Of a DNA stretch of 64,000 bases, positions 32,535 to 41,995 are shown in pieces. The stretch comes from an uncultured Alistipes sp. Its GTDB lineage: Bacteria; Bacteroidota; Bacteroidia; Bacteroidales; Rikenellaceae. The translations under genes were made by a program, and so were the position numbers. The notes below the pieces were generated by a model. It was given only the letters and a program-made list of their open reading frames with translations, did no database searches and had not been told where the DNA came from. Location: NCBI GenBank assembly GCA_900546065.1, contig URBK01000004.1, positions 1-64,000 of the forward strand. Direction: 5' to 3'. The number at the start of each line of letters is the position of its first letter. Positions within the stretch are counted from its first letter, which is position 1.

Positions 32535-34793
32535 ATGAGAGTATTTGTCGTTACCTGCGTGCTGGCCATGCTGTTGTGCGGCTCGGCCGAAGCCCGTCCG
32601 CGGACGTTCAGCACCGATTACTTCAGGATCGAGGTCGACGGCCGCGGCTATGTCGTGGGCATGTGGAACCGTGCCGACGGCGGGCGCAACTTCAGCCCCG
32701 CCGACCGTCCGTCGCCGCTGCTGGCGCTCTACGACGAGACGCTGAAACGTTACTACTACCCCCAGCATGCCGAGTACGAGCGTGGCCGCTACCGTCTGGA
32801 GTACTCCAACGGGTCGGTCGCTACGGTGCGGATCGAGGAGAAGCCGCGCTACATTAAGCTCACGCTCGAGGCGCTGGACAACCGCGACGCTATCGGCAGC
32901 GTGCAGTGGGGCAACTTCTACACCAACATCGACAACCTTGTGGGCGAGATCATCGGCGTGGCGCGCGACACGTCGGCCGCGGTGAACTATGCCATCGGCG
33001 TGCTGGCGCTCGACGACAACACCATCGGCGGCGAGGCCCACTACACCTCCGATACGGGGTGGGGCGGCTATATAGTGCATACGCCCGATGCCGAGAGCCA
33101 TCCCCTGCCGCTGACGCTGCACGAGGGCGACCAGTTCACGCTGGGCGGCGACGGCCACAACGACGTGGCCTTCTACAACCGCCGCGAGTCCTATTTCCGC
33201 ATGATGTACGGCAACTCGGCCGGTGTCGACGACAACGGCCGCATCAACATACGCTACGTCTCGCGCGACAGGCGCAAGGGACGTATGATCTACTCGCCCG
33301 AGGGTACCCCCATCTTCGTCAACAACGAACCCAACCACCTGCAGCGTCAGGATGTGCCCGGTGTCGACTACATAGGTTCGTCGATCGCCCTGTGGGGCGC
33401 ACCCGACGACAAGGCGCTCATGCACGTCATCCGCGAGGCGGTGCTGGCCGAGGGGTTGCCCTATCCCACGGTGCGCGGCCGCTGGGTGAAGGACCCGACG
33501 TCGTTCGAGCCCGACGTGTGGGTGTCGGGCGGCGGCTACGACAGCATAGCATCCTACACGCGGCAGATGGGGCTGCACGGCGTGCATGCCTACGACCTCG
33601 GGTTCCTGCGTCCCGACCGCGGCAACGGCGGCCTTATCGACGGCCGCAACGGCGAGCGCAAGCCCATACGCATGGCGTCGGGCAACCTCTCGCACCGCGA
33701 GTATGCCGACCTGCTGGCGCGCGACAGCATCATACTGGGGCGTACCACCATAACCAACTCGCTGGCCCCCGGCACGATGGACTGCTCGCCCGTGCCCTCG
33801 GACAGCATCTGCATACAGCACCGCCGCTTCCTCACGGCCCCCGTTTCGGCCGAGGATACGCTCATCTATATCGACGACCCGACGCACCTCGAGGAGATCG
33901 CCTGCTGGGAGGCCCACGACAAGGAGCTCAACATGGTGCGCATAGGCAAGGAGCTGATACACTACCTCGGTGTCACGACAACGCCGCCCTACCGCCTGCT
34001 CAATGTCACGCGCGGCTACTGGAACACCGTTGCGGCGCCCCATGACGCGGGCGACGCCGTCGACAAGATGCAGGTTACCGTCGGCTGGAGCTATGCGGGC
34101 CTTGTCCCCAACCTCGAACTGCAGGACGAGATCGGGCGCTGGTATGCCGCGACGGCACGGCAGTGCGGTCTGGGCATGTACGACCTCGACGGACAGGAGT
34201 TCCTGTTCCACAGCGGCTTCGGCACCTACTCCGTCAAACGATTCTTCCGCAGCGTCTTCGAGCGTGCGCGCGAGTACGGGCTGCGAGATTTGCGCTTCAC
34301 GGGGGCGACGCTCTCCGAAGGGTCGTGGCACTATCAGAGCGTGTGGAACGTGGGCGGCGGCCTCAATATCTACGACGTCGACAAACGCGTCTGGGGCAGC
34401 ACCACGAGCCAGGGCAAGGACCTGCGCGACGTGACGTATGCCAACTTCTTCCCCTCGTCGTTCGGTGTCAACTTCCCCATCGGCGAGAACTCCACGGCCG
34501 AGCAGTACGAGCACATCGAGGCCACGGCCGTGGGCTACGGCGCGACCTATTTCCTGCGCATCAACCAGAACGACGTGGAGAAGTGCCCGCAGAAGTATGC
34601 CATCTTCAAGGTCATCAGGACGTGGGAGCGTGCGCGCCGCGCCGATGCCTTCCCCGCGCACATCAAGCGTCTGCTGCAGGATGCGTCGCTGAGCTGGCGC
34701 CTCGAGGAGGGTGCCGACGGCAACAGCTGGACGCTCTATCAGATGGAGGATGGCCGCAAGGTGCGCTCGTATGAGCTGCACGGCAAACTTTAA
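32535..34793 (+). CDS. secreted putative glycoside hydrolase, family unassigned
   Basis: A 752-aa exported protein (signal MRVFVVTCVLAMLLCGSAEA). The N-terminal part is a beta-sandwich resembling those preceding clan-D barrels (YFRIEVDGRGYVVGMWNRAD, VATVRIEEKPRYIKLTLEAL). The middle and end read as a TIM barrel: GGGYDSIASYTRQMGLHGVH, AYDLGFLRPDRG, MYDLDGQEFLFHSGFGTYS, EYGLRDLRFTGATLSEGSWH and YFLRINQNDVEKCPQK. Asp in MYDLDGQE and Glu in TLSEGSWH are plausible catalytic residues. No numbered GH family could be recognised. The protein lies 29 bp before an alpha-galactosidase-like gene, suggesting a shared substrate. Confidence 0.75.
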   Translation: MRVFVVTCVLAMLLCGSAEARPRTFSTDYFRIEVDGRGYVVGMWNRADGGRNFSPADRPSPLLALYDETLKRYYYPQHAEYERGRYRLEYSNGSVATVRIEEKPRYIKLTLEALDNRDAIGSVQWGNFYTNIDNLVGEIIGVARDTSAAVNYAIGVLALDDNTIGGEAHYTSDTGWGGYIVHTPDAESHPLPLTLHEGDQFTLGGDGHNDVAFYNRRESYFRMMYGNSAGVDDNGRINIRYVSRDRRKGRMIYSPEGTPIFVNNEPNHLQRQDVPGVDYIGSSIALWGAPDDKALMHVIREAVLAEGLPYPTVRGRWVKDPTSFEPDVWVSGGGYDSIASYTRQMGLHGVHAYDLGFLRPDRGNGGLIDGRNGERKPIRMASGNLSHREYADLLARDSIILGRTTITNSLAPGTMDCSPVPSDSICIQHRRFLTAPVSAEDTLIYIDDPTHLEEIACWEAHDKELNMVRIGKELIHYLGVTTTPPYRLLNVTRGYWNTVAAPHDAGDAVDKMQVTVGWSYAGLVPNLELQDEIGRWYAATARQCGLGMYDLDGQEFLFHSGFGTYSVKRFFRSVFERAREYGLRDLRFTGATLSEGSWHYQSVWNVGGGLNIYDVDKRVWGSTTSQGKDLRDVTYANFFPSSFGVNFPIGENSTAEQYEHIEATAVGYGATYFLRINQNDVEKCPQKYAIFKVIRTWERARRADAFPAHIKRLLQDASLSWRLEEGADGNSWTLYQMEDGRKVRSYELHGKL

Positions 34794-34822
34794 CTTAATG
34801 TCGTAACAAAAAACAGAGATAT

Positions 34823-37669
34823 ATGGAACCTGTAAGGGATATAGTGGCGGCCGTGCGCCGTCTTTCGGCCGCGGGAGACGCTTTCGCGGGGCCGTTGTGC
34901 CGTTTTGCGGCGGTGGCGGCGGCGTTTTTTGCTCTCGCCGGCCTTCCCCTGGGGGCTGCGGCGCAGCAGCGGGCGGCGGTGGCCGCAATGGATATGTCGA
35001 AGGTGCGGCAGGAGTACGGCTCGGCCGCGGCGGAGGGCGACGACGTGGTGCTGCATGCCCCGGCGGTGGTCAGGATAGCGCTCGACGGCAAGGCCGCGGC
35101 GTTCCACACGCAGGCCGCCATCCGCCGGACGGCGGTCGGGGCGGATGATCCCGATATCATGGTGCAGCCTCTGGTCGACGGCCGCAAGCTGCTCTTCCGC
35201 CGCGACGGCGACGGCAAGCGGTTTGTCGGGCTCTCGGGCGGCGACGGCGCGATAGACGCGGGGTCGGTGACGGTTACGGTCAGGGCCGACGGCAAGACGG
35301 TCTTCGAGAGCGGCACGATCCGCGGCGGCGAGCCCCCCGTCGGGGTCGATGTCGACCTGTCGGGCGCACGAATGCTGGAGATCGTGCTCGGCACGACGGA
35401 GGACGGTGCGAGCGGCGACATGGTGGTGCTCGCGTCGCCGTGGATCGACTATGGCGGTGAGGCCCCCGCGACGGCCGATGTCGCCGCCACGGGCGAGGGC
35501 CCACGACAGGACGAGGCTGCGGTGGAGCGCCTCGAGCGCAAGATCGCGGCGCTGCCCGTGTGGAAGAGCCTGCCCTCGGACCGCACGCCCTACGACTGGC
35601 TGCTCACGCCCGAGCGCTCGGAGGCGGGTATCTACCGCACCCCCGACGGCAAGAGCATCGTCGTGGCCAACGGCATGGTGGCGCGCACGCTGCGCATATT
35701 CCCCAACCTGGCCACGACGCACCTCACCAACCGCATGACGGGCGAGAGCATGCTGCGCGCCGTCAGCGGCGAGGGTTTCATCACAATCGACGGCCGCAGG
35801 TGGTCGGTCGGCGGCCTTGCGGGACAGCCCGAGAGGGCATATCTCAAGCCCGAGTGGATCGGGCAGATGCAGACCGTCCCCGACTCGTTCGTGGTGGAGG
35901 ATTTCGAGATCGGCGAGATAGGCCCCACGCTCGAGTGGGCGCGCAACCGCTGGGCGCTGAACAAGGAGGATGCCACGGGGCGCGAGATAGTATTCACGCT
36001 GCGCGGCAGCGGCGTGCTGGCGGATGTGACGGTGAAGGTGCATTTCGCCGTATATGACGAGATTCCCGTCATCCGCAAGCGCATGGAGGTGGTGAACGGT
36101 TCGGCCGTGCCGCTTAATGTCGATTCGTTCAACCTCGAGTACCTGGCCTTTGCCGAGCCCGAGTCGCCGAGCGGCGGCGACCCCGACACCTTCCTGCTGC
36201 CCAACATCCACATCGAGAGCGACTACAACTGCAAGGGCAGCTTCACGGAGAAGGAGACCGACATCACCGAGAAGTGGGTCGAGGACCCGGCCTATACGTC
36301 GCAGCGCAACTACCTGATGCAGACGCGCTGCATACTTGACGTCTCGCCTGCGCTGGGACCCGACCAGGCTGTGGCGGCGGGGGAGACCTTCTCGACGTTC
36401 AGCGTCTACGAGATGCCCTTCGACAGCTTCGACCGCGAGCGCAAGGGGCTCTTTACGCGCCGTTTCTACCGTGCGGTGGCTCCGTGGACGACGGAGAACC
36501 CCATTTTCCTGCACCTCACGTCGAGCAACCCCGAAACCGTGCGCACGGCCGTTGACCAGTGTGCCGAGACGGGCTATGAGATGATCATCCTCAGCTTTGG
36601 CTCGGGTGCCAACGCCGAGGATATCTCGGAGGCCAACACGGCCAAGTTCCGCGAGCTGGTCGACTATGCCCGCAGCAAGGGCATCGAGATGGGGTGCTAC
36701 TCGCTTCTGGCGAGCCGCTGGATAAGCGACGAGGTGGACGTTATCAACCCCGAGACGGGACACCGCGGCGGCATGACCTTCGGCAGCTCGCCCTGCCTGT
36801 GCAGCGACTGGGGATACGAGTACTTCGACAAGATACGCACCTTCTTCGAGCGTACGGGCATGCGCTGCTTCGAGCACGACGGCTCCTATCCGGGCGACGT
36901 CTGCGCCTCGACCTCGCATGCGCACCACAAGGGCCTGGCCGACTCGCAGTGGAACCAGTTCCGCAAGATAACCGAGCTGTACCACTGGATGCGCGCCGAG
37001 GGCATCTACCTTAACGTGCCCGACTTCTATTTCCTGAACGGCTCGACCAAGACCAGCATCGGCTACCGCGAGACCAACTGGTCGCTGCCGCGCGACCGCC
37101 AGCTCATGCACACGCGCCAGCTCAACTACGACTGCACGTGGGAGCGCATACCGTCGTCGCTGTGGAGCTTCGTGCCGCTGGTGGAGTACCACGGCGGAGG
37201 GGCTGCGGCGACGCTCGAGCCGCTGAGCGAGCATCTGTCGGAGTACCGCACGCTGATGGTGCAGAACTACGGTGCGGGCGTGCAGGCCTGCTACCGCGGC
37301 CCGCGCCTCTACGACACGCCCGAGACGAAGGCGGCCGTGGTCGAGGTGATCGACTGGTACAAGCGTTACCGCGAGATACTCAACAGCGACATAATCCACC
37401 TGCGCCGCCCCGACGCGCAGGACTGGGACGGCATCATGCACGTCAACCCGCAGCTGCCGCAGAAGGGCTTCGTGCTGCTGTTCAACCCCCTGCCGGAGGA
37501 GATCACGCGCGAGATCGAGCTGCCGCTCTACTATACGGGCCTCAAGGGCAGTGTCCGCATCCGCGAACGGGAGGGCCGCAGCGTCAGCCGCCGCTTGACG
37601 GAGGCGTGCACGCTGCCCGTGAAGGTTACGATCCCGGCCAACGGATATACGTGGTTCGTCATCGAGTGA
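34823..37669 (+). CDS. NPCBM domain plus GH36-like (clan D) glycosidase
   Basis: A 948-aa exported protein. The N-terminus has a long charged leader before the hydrophobic core (FAAVAAAFFALAGLPLGAAAQ). Residues about 55-215 look like an NPCBM carbohydrate-binding module (IRRTAVGADDPDIMVQ, VTVTVRADGKTVFESGTIRG, VDVDLSGARMLEIVLGTTED). After a linker come a beta-sandwich (IVVANGMVARTLRIFPNLAT) and a barrel with TGYEMIILSFGSGANAEDIS, GIEMGCYSLLASRWISDE, CSDWGYEYFDKIRTFFERTG and MRCFEHDGSYPGDVCASTS. The Asp in the last corresponds in layout to the nucleophile of GH27/GH36 alpha-galactosidases. Alpha-galactosidase or a related retaining activity is inferred. Confidence 0.8.
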   Translation: MEPVRDIVAAVRRLSAAGDAFAGPLCRFAAVAAAFFALAGLPLGAAAQQRAAVAAMDMSKVRQEYGSAAAEGDDVVLHAPAVVRIALDGKAAAFHTQAAIRRTAVGADDPDIMVQPLVDGRKLLFRRDGDGKRFVGLSGGDGAIDAGSVTVTVRADGKTVFESGTIRGGEPPVGVDVDLSGARMLEIVLGTTEDGASGDMVVLASPWIDYGGEAPATADVAATGEGPRQDEAAVERLERKIAALPVWKSLPSDRTPYDWLLTPERSEAGIYRTPDGKSIVVANGMVARTLRIFPNLATTHLTNRMTGESMLRAVSGEGFITIDGRRWSVGGLAGQPERAYLKPEWIGQMQTVPDSFVVEDFEIGEIGPTLEWARNRWALNKEDATGREIVFTLRGSGVLADVTVKVHFAVYDEIPVIRKRMEVVNGSAVPLNVDSFNLEYLAFAEPESPSGGDPDTFLLPNIHIESDYNCKGSFTEKETDITEKWVEDPAYTSQRNYLMQTRCILDVSPALGPDQAVAAGETFSTFSVYEMPFDSFDRERKGLFTRRFYRAVAPWTTENPIFLHLTSSNPETVRTAVDQCAETGYEMIILSFGSGANAEDISEANTAKFRELVDYARSKGIEMGCYSLLASRWISDEVDVINPETGHRGGMTFGSSPCLCSDWGYEYFDKIRTFFERTGMRCFEHDGSYPGDVCASTSHAHHKGLADSQWNQFRKITELYHWMRAEGIYLNVPDFYFLNGSTKTSIGYRETNWSLPRDRQLMHTRQLNYDCTWERIPSSLWSFVPLVEYHGGGAAATLEPLSEHLSEYRTLMVQNYGAGVQACYRGPRLYDTPETKAAVVEVIDWYKRYREILNSDIIHLRRPDAQDWDGIMHVNPQLPQKGFVLLFNPLPEEITREIELPLYYTGLKGSVRIREREGRSVSRRLTEACTLPVKVTIPANGYTWFVIE

Positions 37670-37710
37670 CGGCCGCAGGACGGTGGCTGAAACGATATCA
37701 GGTTTAAGGT

Positions 37711-39450
37711 ATGAAAACATTGCTTCTTGTTCTGTGCGCCGTGCCTTTGATGGCAGGGTGCGGGGCTTCGGGCCCTATAAAGGCCAGGGTCGCCGAGTCG
37801 CCCCGGACCTTCTGCAATCCCGTTAACGTCGACTACCGCTTCATGAAGATCGACGGCGGCGACGGCATCCGCGAGGCTGCCGACCCCGTGGTGGTGGAGT
37901 TCGGGGGACGCTATTACCTCTTCGCCTCGAAGTCGTCGGGGTATTGGCACACGGAGGACTTTGTCGAGTGGACGCATGTGCTGATCGACGACACGGTGCT
38001 GCCGATCGAGGACTACGCCCCCGGCCTGTTTGTCTACGACGGCTACCTCTACTACGTCGGGTCGACGCACGGCAAGGGCATGCTCTACCGTTCGTCGGCA
38101 CCCGAGAAGGGCGTGTGGGAGCCGGTGAAGGAGATATGGTCGTATTGGGACCCCGCCTTCCTGGTCGAGGGCGACAACCTCTACCTCTACTACGGCTGTT
38201 CGCCCGTCGACCCGATATACATGCGCACGCTCGACCTGCGCACGCTCGAGGAGAAGCGCGGCGAGACGGTGTGCTTCAACAGCGACAAGGAACACCACGG
38301 CTGGGAGCGTACGGGCGAATACAACGAGCTCGAACGCCGCCCCTACATCGAGGGCGCGTGGATGACGGCCCACGACGGGCGCTACTACCTGCAGTATGCC
38401 GCCCCGGGCACCGAATGGAAATCGTATGCCGACGGCGCGTATGTGGCGACCTCGCCCGAGGGCCCCTTCACCTATATGGAGAACAGCCCCGTATCCTACA
38501 AGCCGACGGGTTTCCTCGGCGGCGCGGGTCACGGATGCCTCTTTACGGTGGGCGGCGACAACTACTGGAAGGCCGCCACGAACTCCATTTCGGTGCGCCA
38601 CATGTTCGAGCGCCGCGTGTCGTTCTACCCCGCGGGCTTCGATGACGACGGATACATGTATACCGACACCTATATGGGCGATTACCCGACTTACCTGCCC
38701 GACAGCCGCTGTCGTCGGCCGGGAAAGGCGCGCCCCGAGTGGATGCTCCTATCGCAGGGCAAGCGTGTGACGGCCTCGTCGGCCCTCGACGGCTATTCTG
38801 CCGACAGGGCTGTCGACGAGGATGCCCGCACGGCATGGGTGGCCGCCTCGAACGGCGACGGCGAGTGGTTCGAGATCGACCTTGGGGCGCTCTCGTCGAT
38901 TTGCGCCATACAGGTCAACTTCGACGAGTACGGCGCCACGCACAAGGGTGTCGTCGGGGGCCTTTACCAGAGCTATGTCATATATGCGTCGGTCGACGGC
39001 GAGACGTGGTACGCCGTGGCCGACCGCAGCGGCAAGCGCAGCGATACGCCGCACGACTACATCGAGTTCGAGAAGCCGTTCAAGGCGCGGTATGTAAAGC
39101 TGCAGAATGTGGCCTATACCGTCTCGCAGAACCTCTCGCTGCGCGACCTGCGCGTTTTCGGACGAGGCCGGGGCCGCAGGCCGCAGGCCGCCGACGGCCT
39201 TACGGTGCAGCGCGATGCCGCCGACGGCTGCCGCGTGCGCCTGTCGTGGGAGGCGGCGAAGGGTGCGCAGGGCTATATCGTCCGCTACGGCATAGCGCCC
39301 GACAAGCTGTACAACAACTTCCATGTTGCGGGCGGTGATACGTCGCTCGAGATCGGCAGCCTGAACAGCGGCGTGGAGTACTATTTCACGGTCGACAGCT
39401 ATAACGAGTGCGGCATAACCCGCGGCCGAAGGATGGAGGCGTGCCGTTGA
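37711..39450 (+). CDS. GH43-like lipoprotein with discoidin and FN3 domains
   Basis: A 579-aa lipoprotein (MKTLLLVLCAVPLMAGCG). Residues 30-330 form a five-bladed propeller of the GH43 kind: IREAADPVVVEFGGRYYLFA (catalytic Asp), YWDPAFLVEGDNLYLYY and RRPYIEGAWMTAHDGRYYLQ (catalytic Glu region). Then follows an F5/8-type discoidin module (about 350-480; VTASSALDGYSADRAVDEDA, WFEIDLGALSSICAIQVNF) and a fibronectin type III module (VRLSWEAAKGAQGYIVRYGI). GH43 enzymes are mostly arabinofuranosidases, xylosidases or exo-galactosidases. Substrate not determinable. The lipid anchor suggests surface or periplasmic display. Confidence 0.85.
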   Translation: MKTLLLVLCAVPLMAGCGASGPIKARVAESPRTFCNPVNVDYRFMKIDGGDGIREAADPVVVEFGGRYYLFASKSSGYWHTEDFVEWTHVLIDDTVLPIEDYAPGLFVYDGYLYYVGSTHGKGMLYRSSAPEKGVWEPVKEIWSYWDPAFLVEGDNLYLYYGCSPVDPIYMRTLDLRTLEEKRGETVCFNSDKEHHGWERTGEYNELERRPYIEGAWMTAHDGRYYLQYAAPGTEWKSYADGAYVATSPEGPFTYMENSPVSYKPTGFLGGAGHGCLFTVGGDNYWKAATNSISVRHMFERRVSFYPAGFDDDGYMYTDTYMGDYPTYLPDSRCRRPGKARPEWMLLSQGKRVTASSALDGYSADRAVDEDARTAWVAASNGDGEWFEIDLGALSSICAIQVNFDEYGATHKGVVGGLYQSYVIYASVDGETWYAVADRSGKRSDTPHDYIEFEKPFKARYVKLQNVAYTVSQNLSLRDLRVFGRGRGRRPQAADGLTVQRDAADGCRVRLSWEAAKGAQGYIVRYGIAPDKLYNNFHVAGGDTSLEIGSLNSGVEYYFTVDSYNECGITRGRRMEACR

Positions 39451-39506
39451 GGCCGTGATATCGGCAATTTGTGAAACGTTGGATCCAACAGATAACAGAT
39501 AGATAT

Positions 39507-41984
39507 ATGGTTGTTTTTTTCAGACGGGCGCTTGCGCTGCTGTGCTGCCTTGTGAGCCTGAGCGCTGCGGGCAATAACCCCGAAAAGCCCGTCAAGGAGT
39601 TTGCCCACCCCGAGCGGGTGCGTTACGACGGGTCGTGCATGACGATCGACGGCAGGGACGTGTTCATCTACAGTGCGGCGTTCCACTATTTCAGGTGCCC
39701 CGAGGAGTTGTGGCGCGACCGTTTCCGCAAGATAAAGGCTGCGGGTTTCAATACGGTCGAGACCTACGTTCCGTGGAACCGCCACGAGAGGTCGATGCCG
39801 TCGGGCCTTGACGACACCACCCGCTTCGACTTTTCGGAGATAAGGCGCTGGCTCGAAATGGCGCAGGAGGAGTTCGGCCTGTATACCATCGTGCGCCCGG
39901 GGCCCTTCATCTGTGCCGAGTACTCGGGTGGGGCCTACCCGCGGTGGCTGGCCAGGTTCCGTCCCGATGATGTCGGGGGGCTGTGGCTGCGCAGTGCCGA
40001 TCAGACGCATGTACGCTGGTGTGTGCATTGGTTCGATGCCGTGTGCAAGGCGCTGGCCGACGAACAGATAACCCGCAAGCCCGCTGGTAAGAAGGGTATC
40101 ATACTTATTCAGATCGAGAACGAATACAACGCCCACGGCTGCGATAACAAGGAGTATTTCCTCAAGGAGCTCTACCGTTCGGTGCGCCGCAACGGCTTCG
40201 ATGTGCCGGTCTTCACCTGCCTTACGGGCGAGTGCCGCGGCAGCAGCGACAAGGAGCTGTCGCAGGTGTTCGATTGCGACAACTACTATGTGGGCCTGTC
40301 GGATGCCCCGAGCTGCGCATACCGCATGTCGGACCTGCGCCGCGCGCAGCCCGATGCTCCCGGTTTCGTTACCGAGCTGCAGGGCGGCTGGTTCTCGCTG
40401 GTGACGGGATCGTTGAGCGAGGACCACTACTCCGACGAGCGCCACTTCAAGGCCGTGGGGCTGATGTCGATACTGGGTGGAGCTACGGGACTCAACTATT
40501 ACATGTTCTGCGGCGGTACCCACTTCGAGGGGTGGGGTGCGCGCGGCATGACCACCAGCTACGACTACAATGCCGCCATCCGCGAGAACGGCGCTTCGGG
40601 CCCGAAATACTACGCCTCGCAGCAGATAGGTGAGTTCATCGGGACATTCGAGCCGCAGCTGGTGCGTTCGGAGGGCGGCCCCTGCCGCATGGAGGGTGCG
40701 CCGAAGGAGCTCTTCGGCGGAGTGCGTGTGGCCGTCGACGGCACCCGCTTCGTCTTCCTGCACAATACCGATCCCGACAATCCGTCGAAGGGTACCGTCA
40801 CACTCGTCCCGGGTGCCGTGACCAGACCTTCGGAGCCGATGTACAACATCGACCAGAACGGCAACAAGGTGCTCATCGCCGCCGCCGAGGTCTCGGCGGC
40901 CGACTCGTTGCAGGTAGACCCCATAGAGGTGAAGTACGACCTGCCGGCGCTGGGATGCCGCGTGCTGGTGATACCTGCAGGCAAGAAGCCGTCGCAGGGC
41001 GAGTGGTGGCCACGCGAACCGCGGCAGCTGTCGCGGCCGTCGCACCTGCCCGAGGGCGTGCGCATAGCGTCGGCGTTGCGTGCCGAGGACGACTTCGCCC
41101 GGGCCGACTGGATGGCGCTGCCGCGGCTGGTGTCACTGTCGGATCTCGACGTTAACGATTTCCGTTACAACCTCTACCGCAGCCGTGTAAACCTTACGGC
41201 GCAGCAGGCCGAGGACGAACGTTTCCTGCTCTTCAATATGTTCACGCGCGACATCGTGTCGGTCGAGGTTAACGGCAAGCCGGCAAAGCGGCTCTTCCCC
41301 GACAAGGCGGATGCCCAGTCGTGGACCACGCGCAACTGTTTCGACCGTATCCGCGACGACGAGTACGACAACCGTTTCGACGTGTCGGGCCTGCTCGTGC
41401 CGGGCGAGAACGAGATAGTCGCCGTGTACGAGAATCTGGGCCACGCCCACGGCTATGTGCCGATGGAGGAGCTGGCGGGAATACGCTGCGGCGGCCTGTC
41501 GGTTACGGAGTCGGCCATGACCCATCCGCTGGAGTGGGAGTGCGCGAAGGATGTCGCCGGAATCACCTCCGGATGGAACATGCCCCAGTTCGAGCCGCAG
41601 GGGTGGCAGAGTGTCGCCCTCGATACGGCCTGCGAAATCCCGCGCAAGGGCAACGGCGTGCAGCCGCGAGGCGAGGTGGACGGACTCTTCACGTGGTACC
41701 GTGTGGAGTTCACGCTGCCGGAGTCCGATCCGTCGGTGTGGGTGCCGTGGCTGATGCGCATCAATGCCTCGGGCAACGGTTTCATGTGGCTTAACGGCCA
41801 CAACATAGGCCGCCATTGGGAGGCGGGCCCGCAGCGTGAGTTCTACCTGCCCGAGTGCTGGCTCAATTTCGGTGCGGGGAAGAAGAACGTGCTGGTGCTG
41901 GGACTGCGCCAGACGGCGAACGGTGCCGAGCTCAAGGCCATGGAGATCGCGCCCTATCCCGATGCGGCGGAGGTGCGCAAATAA
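39507..41984 (+). CDS. GH35 beta-galactosidase
   Basis: An 825-aa exported enzyme. ATG 39507 begins the signal peptide (MVVFFRRALALLCCLVSLSA); a GTG at 39471 would add 12 residues before it. The barrel shows the GH35 signatures IDGRDVFIYSAAFHYFRCPE, GFNTVETYVPWNRHE, VRPGPFICAEYSGGAYPRWL, the acid/base Glu in ILIQIENEYNAHG (about residue 200) and the nucleophile Glu in GFVTELQGGWFS (about 290). The C-terminal beta domains include the jelly-roll ending HNIGRHWEAGPQREFYLPEC. It removes terminal beta-linked galactose. Its start lies 56 bp after the GH43 stop. Confidence 0.93.
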   Translation: MVVFFRRALALLCCLVSLSAAGNNPEKPVKEFAHPERVRYDGSCMTIDGRDVFIYSAAFHYFRCPEELWRDRFRKIKAAGFNTVETYVPWNRHERSMPSGLDDTTRFDFSEIRRWLEMAQEEFGLYTIVRPGPFICAEYSGGAYPRWLARFRPDDVGGLWLRSADQTHVRWCVHWFDAVCKALADEQITRKPAGKKGIILIQIENEYNAHGCDNKEYFLKELYRSVRRNGFDVPVFTCLTGECRGSSDKELSQVFDCDNYYVGLSDAPSCAYRMSDLRRAQPDAPGFVTELQGGWFSLVTGSLSEDHYSDERHFKAVGLMSILGGATGLNYYMFCGGTHFEGWGARGMTTSYDYNAAIRENGASGPKYYASQQIGEFIGTFEPQLVRSEGGPCRMEGAPKELFGGVRVAVDGTRFVFLHNTDPDNPSKGTVTLVPGAVTRPSEPMYNIDQNGNKVLIAAAEVSAADSLQVDPIEVKYDLPALGCRVLVIPAGKKPSQGEWWPREPRQLSRPSHLPEGVRIASALRAEDDFARADWMALPRLVSLSDLDVNDFRYNLYRSRVNLTAQQAEDERFLLFNMFTRDIVSVEVNGKPAKRLFPDKADAQSWTTRNCFDRIRDDEYDNRFDVSGLLVPGENEIVAVYENLGHAHGYVPMEELAGIRCGGLSVTESAMTHPLEWECAKDVAGITSGWNMPQFEPQGWQSVALDTACEIPRKGNGVQPRGEVDGLFTWYRVEFTLPESDPSVWVPWLMRINASGNGFMWLNGHNIGRHWEAGPQREFYLPECWLNFGAGKKNVLVLGLRQTANGAELKAMEIAPYPDAAEVRK

Positions 41985-41995
41985 AATTTTATGAT

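Noticed and set aside
34790..37720. 976-codon minus-strand frame
   Set aside because: Shadow of the NPCBM/GH36-like gene; long antisense frames are common in this GC-rich DNA.
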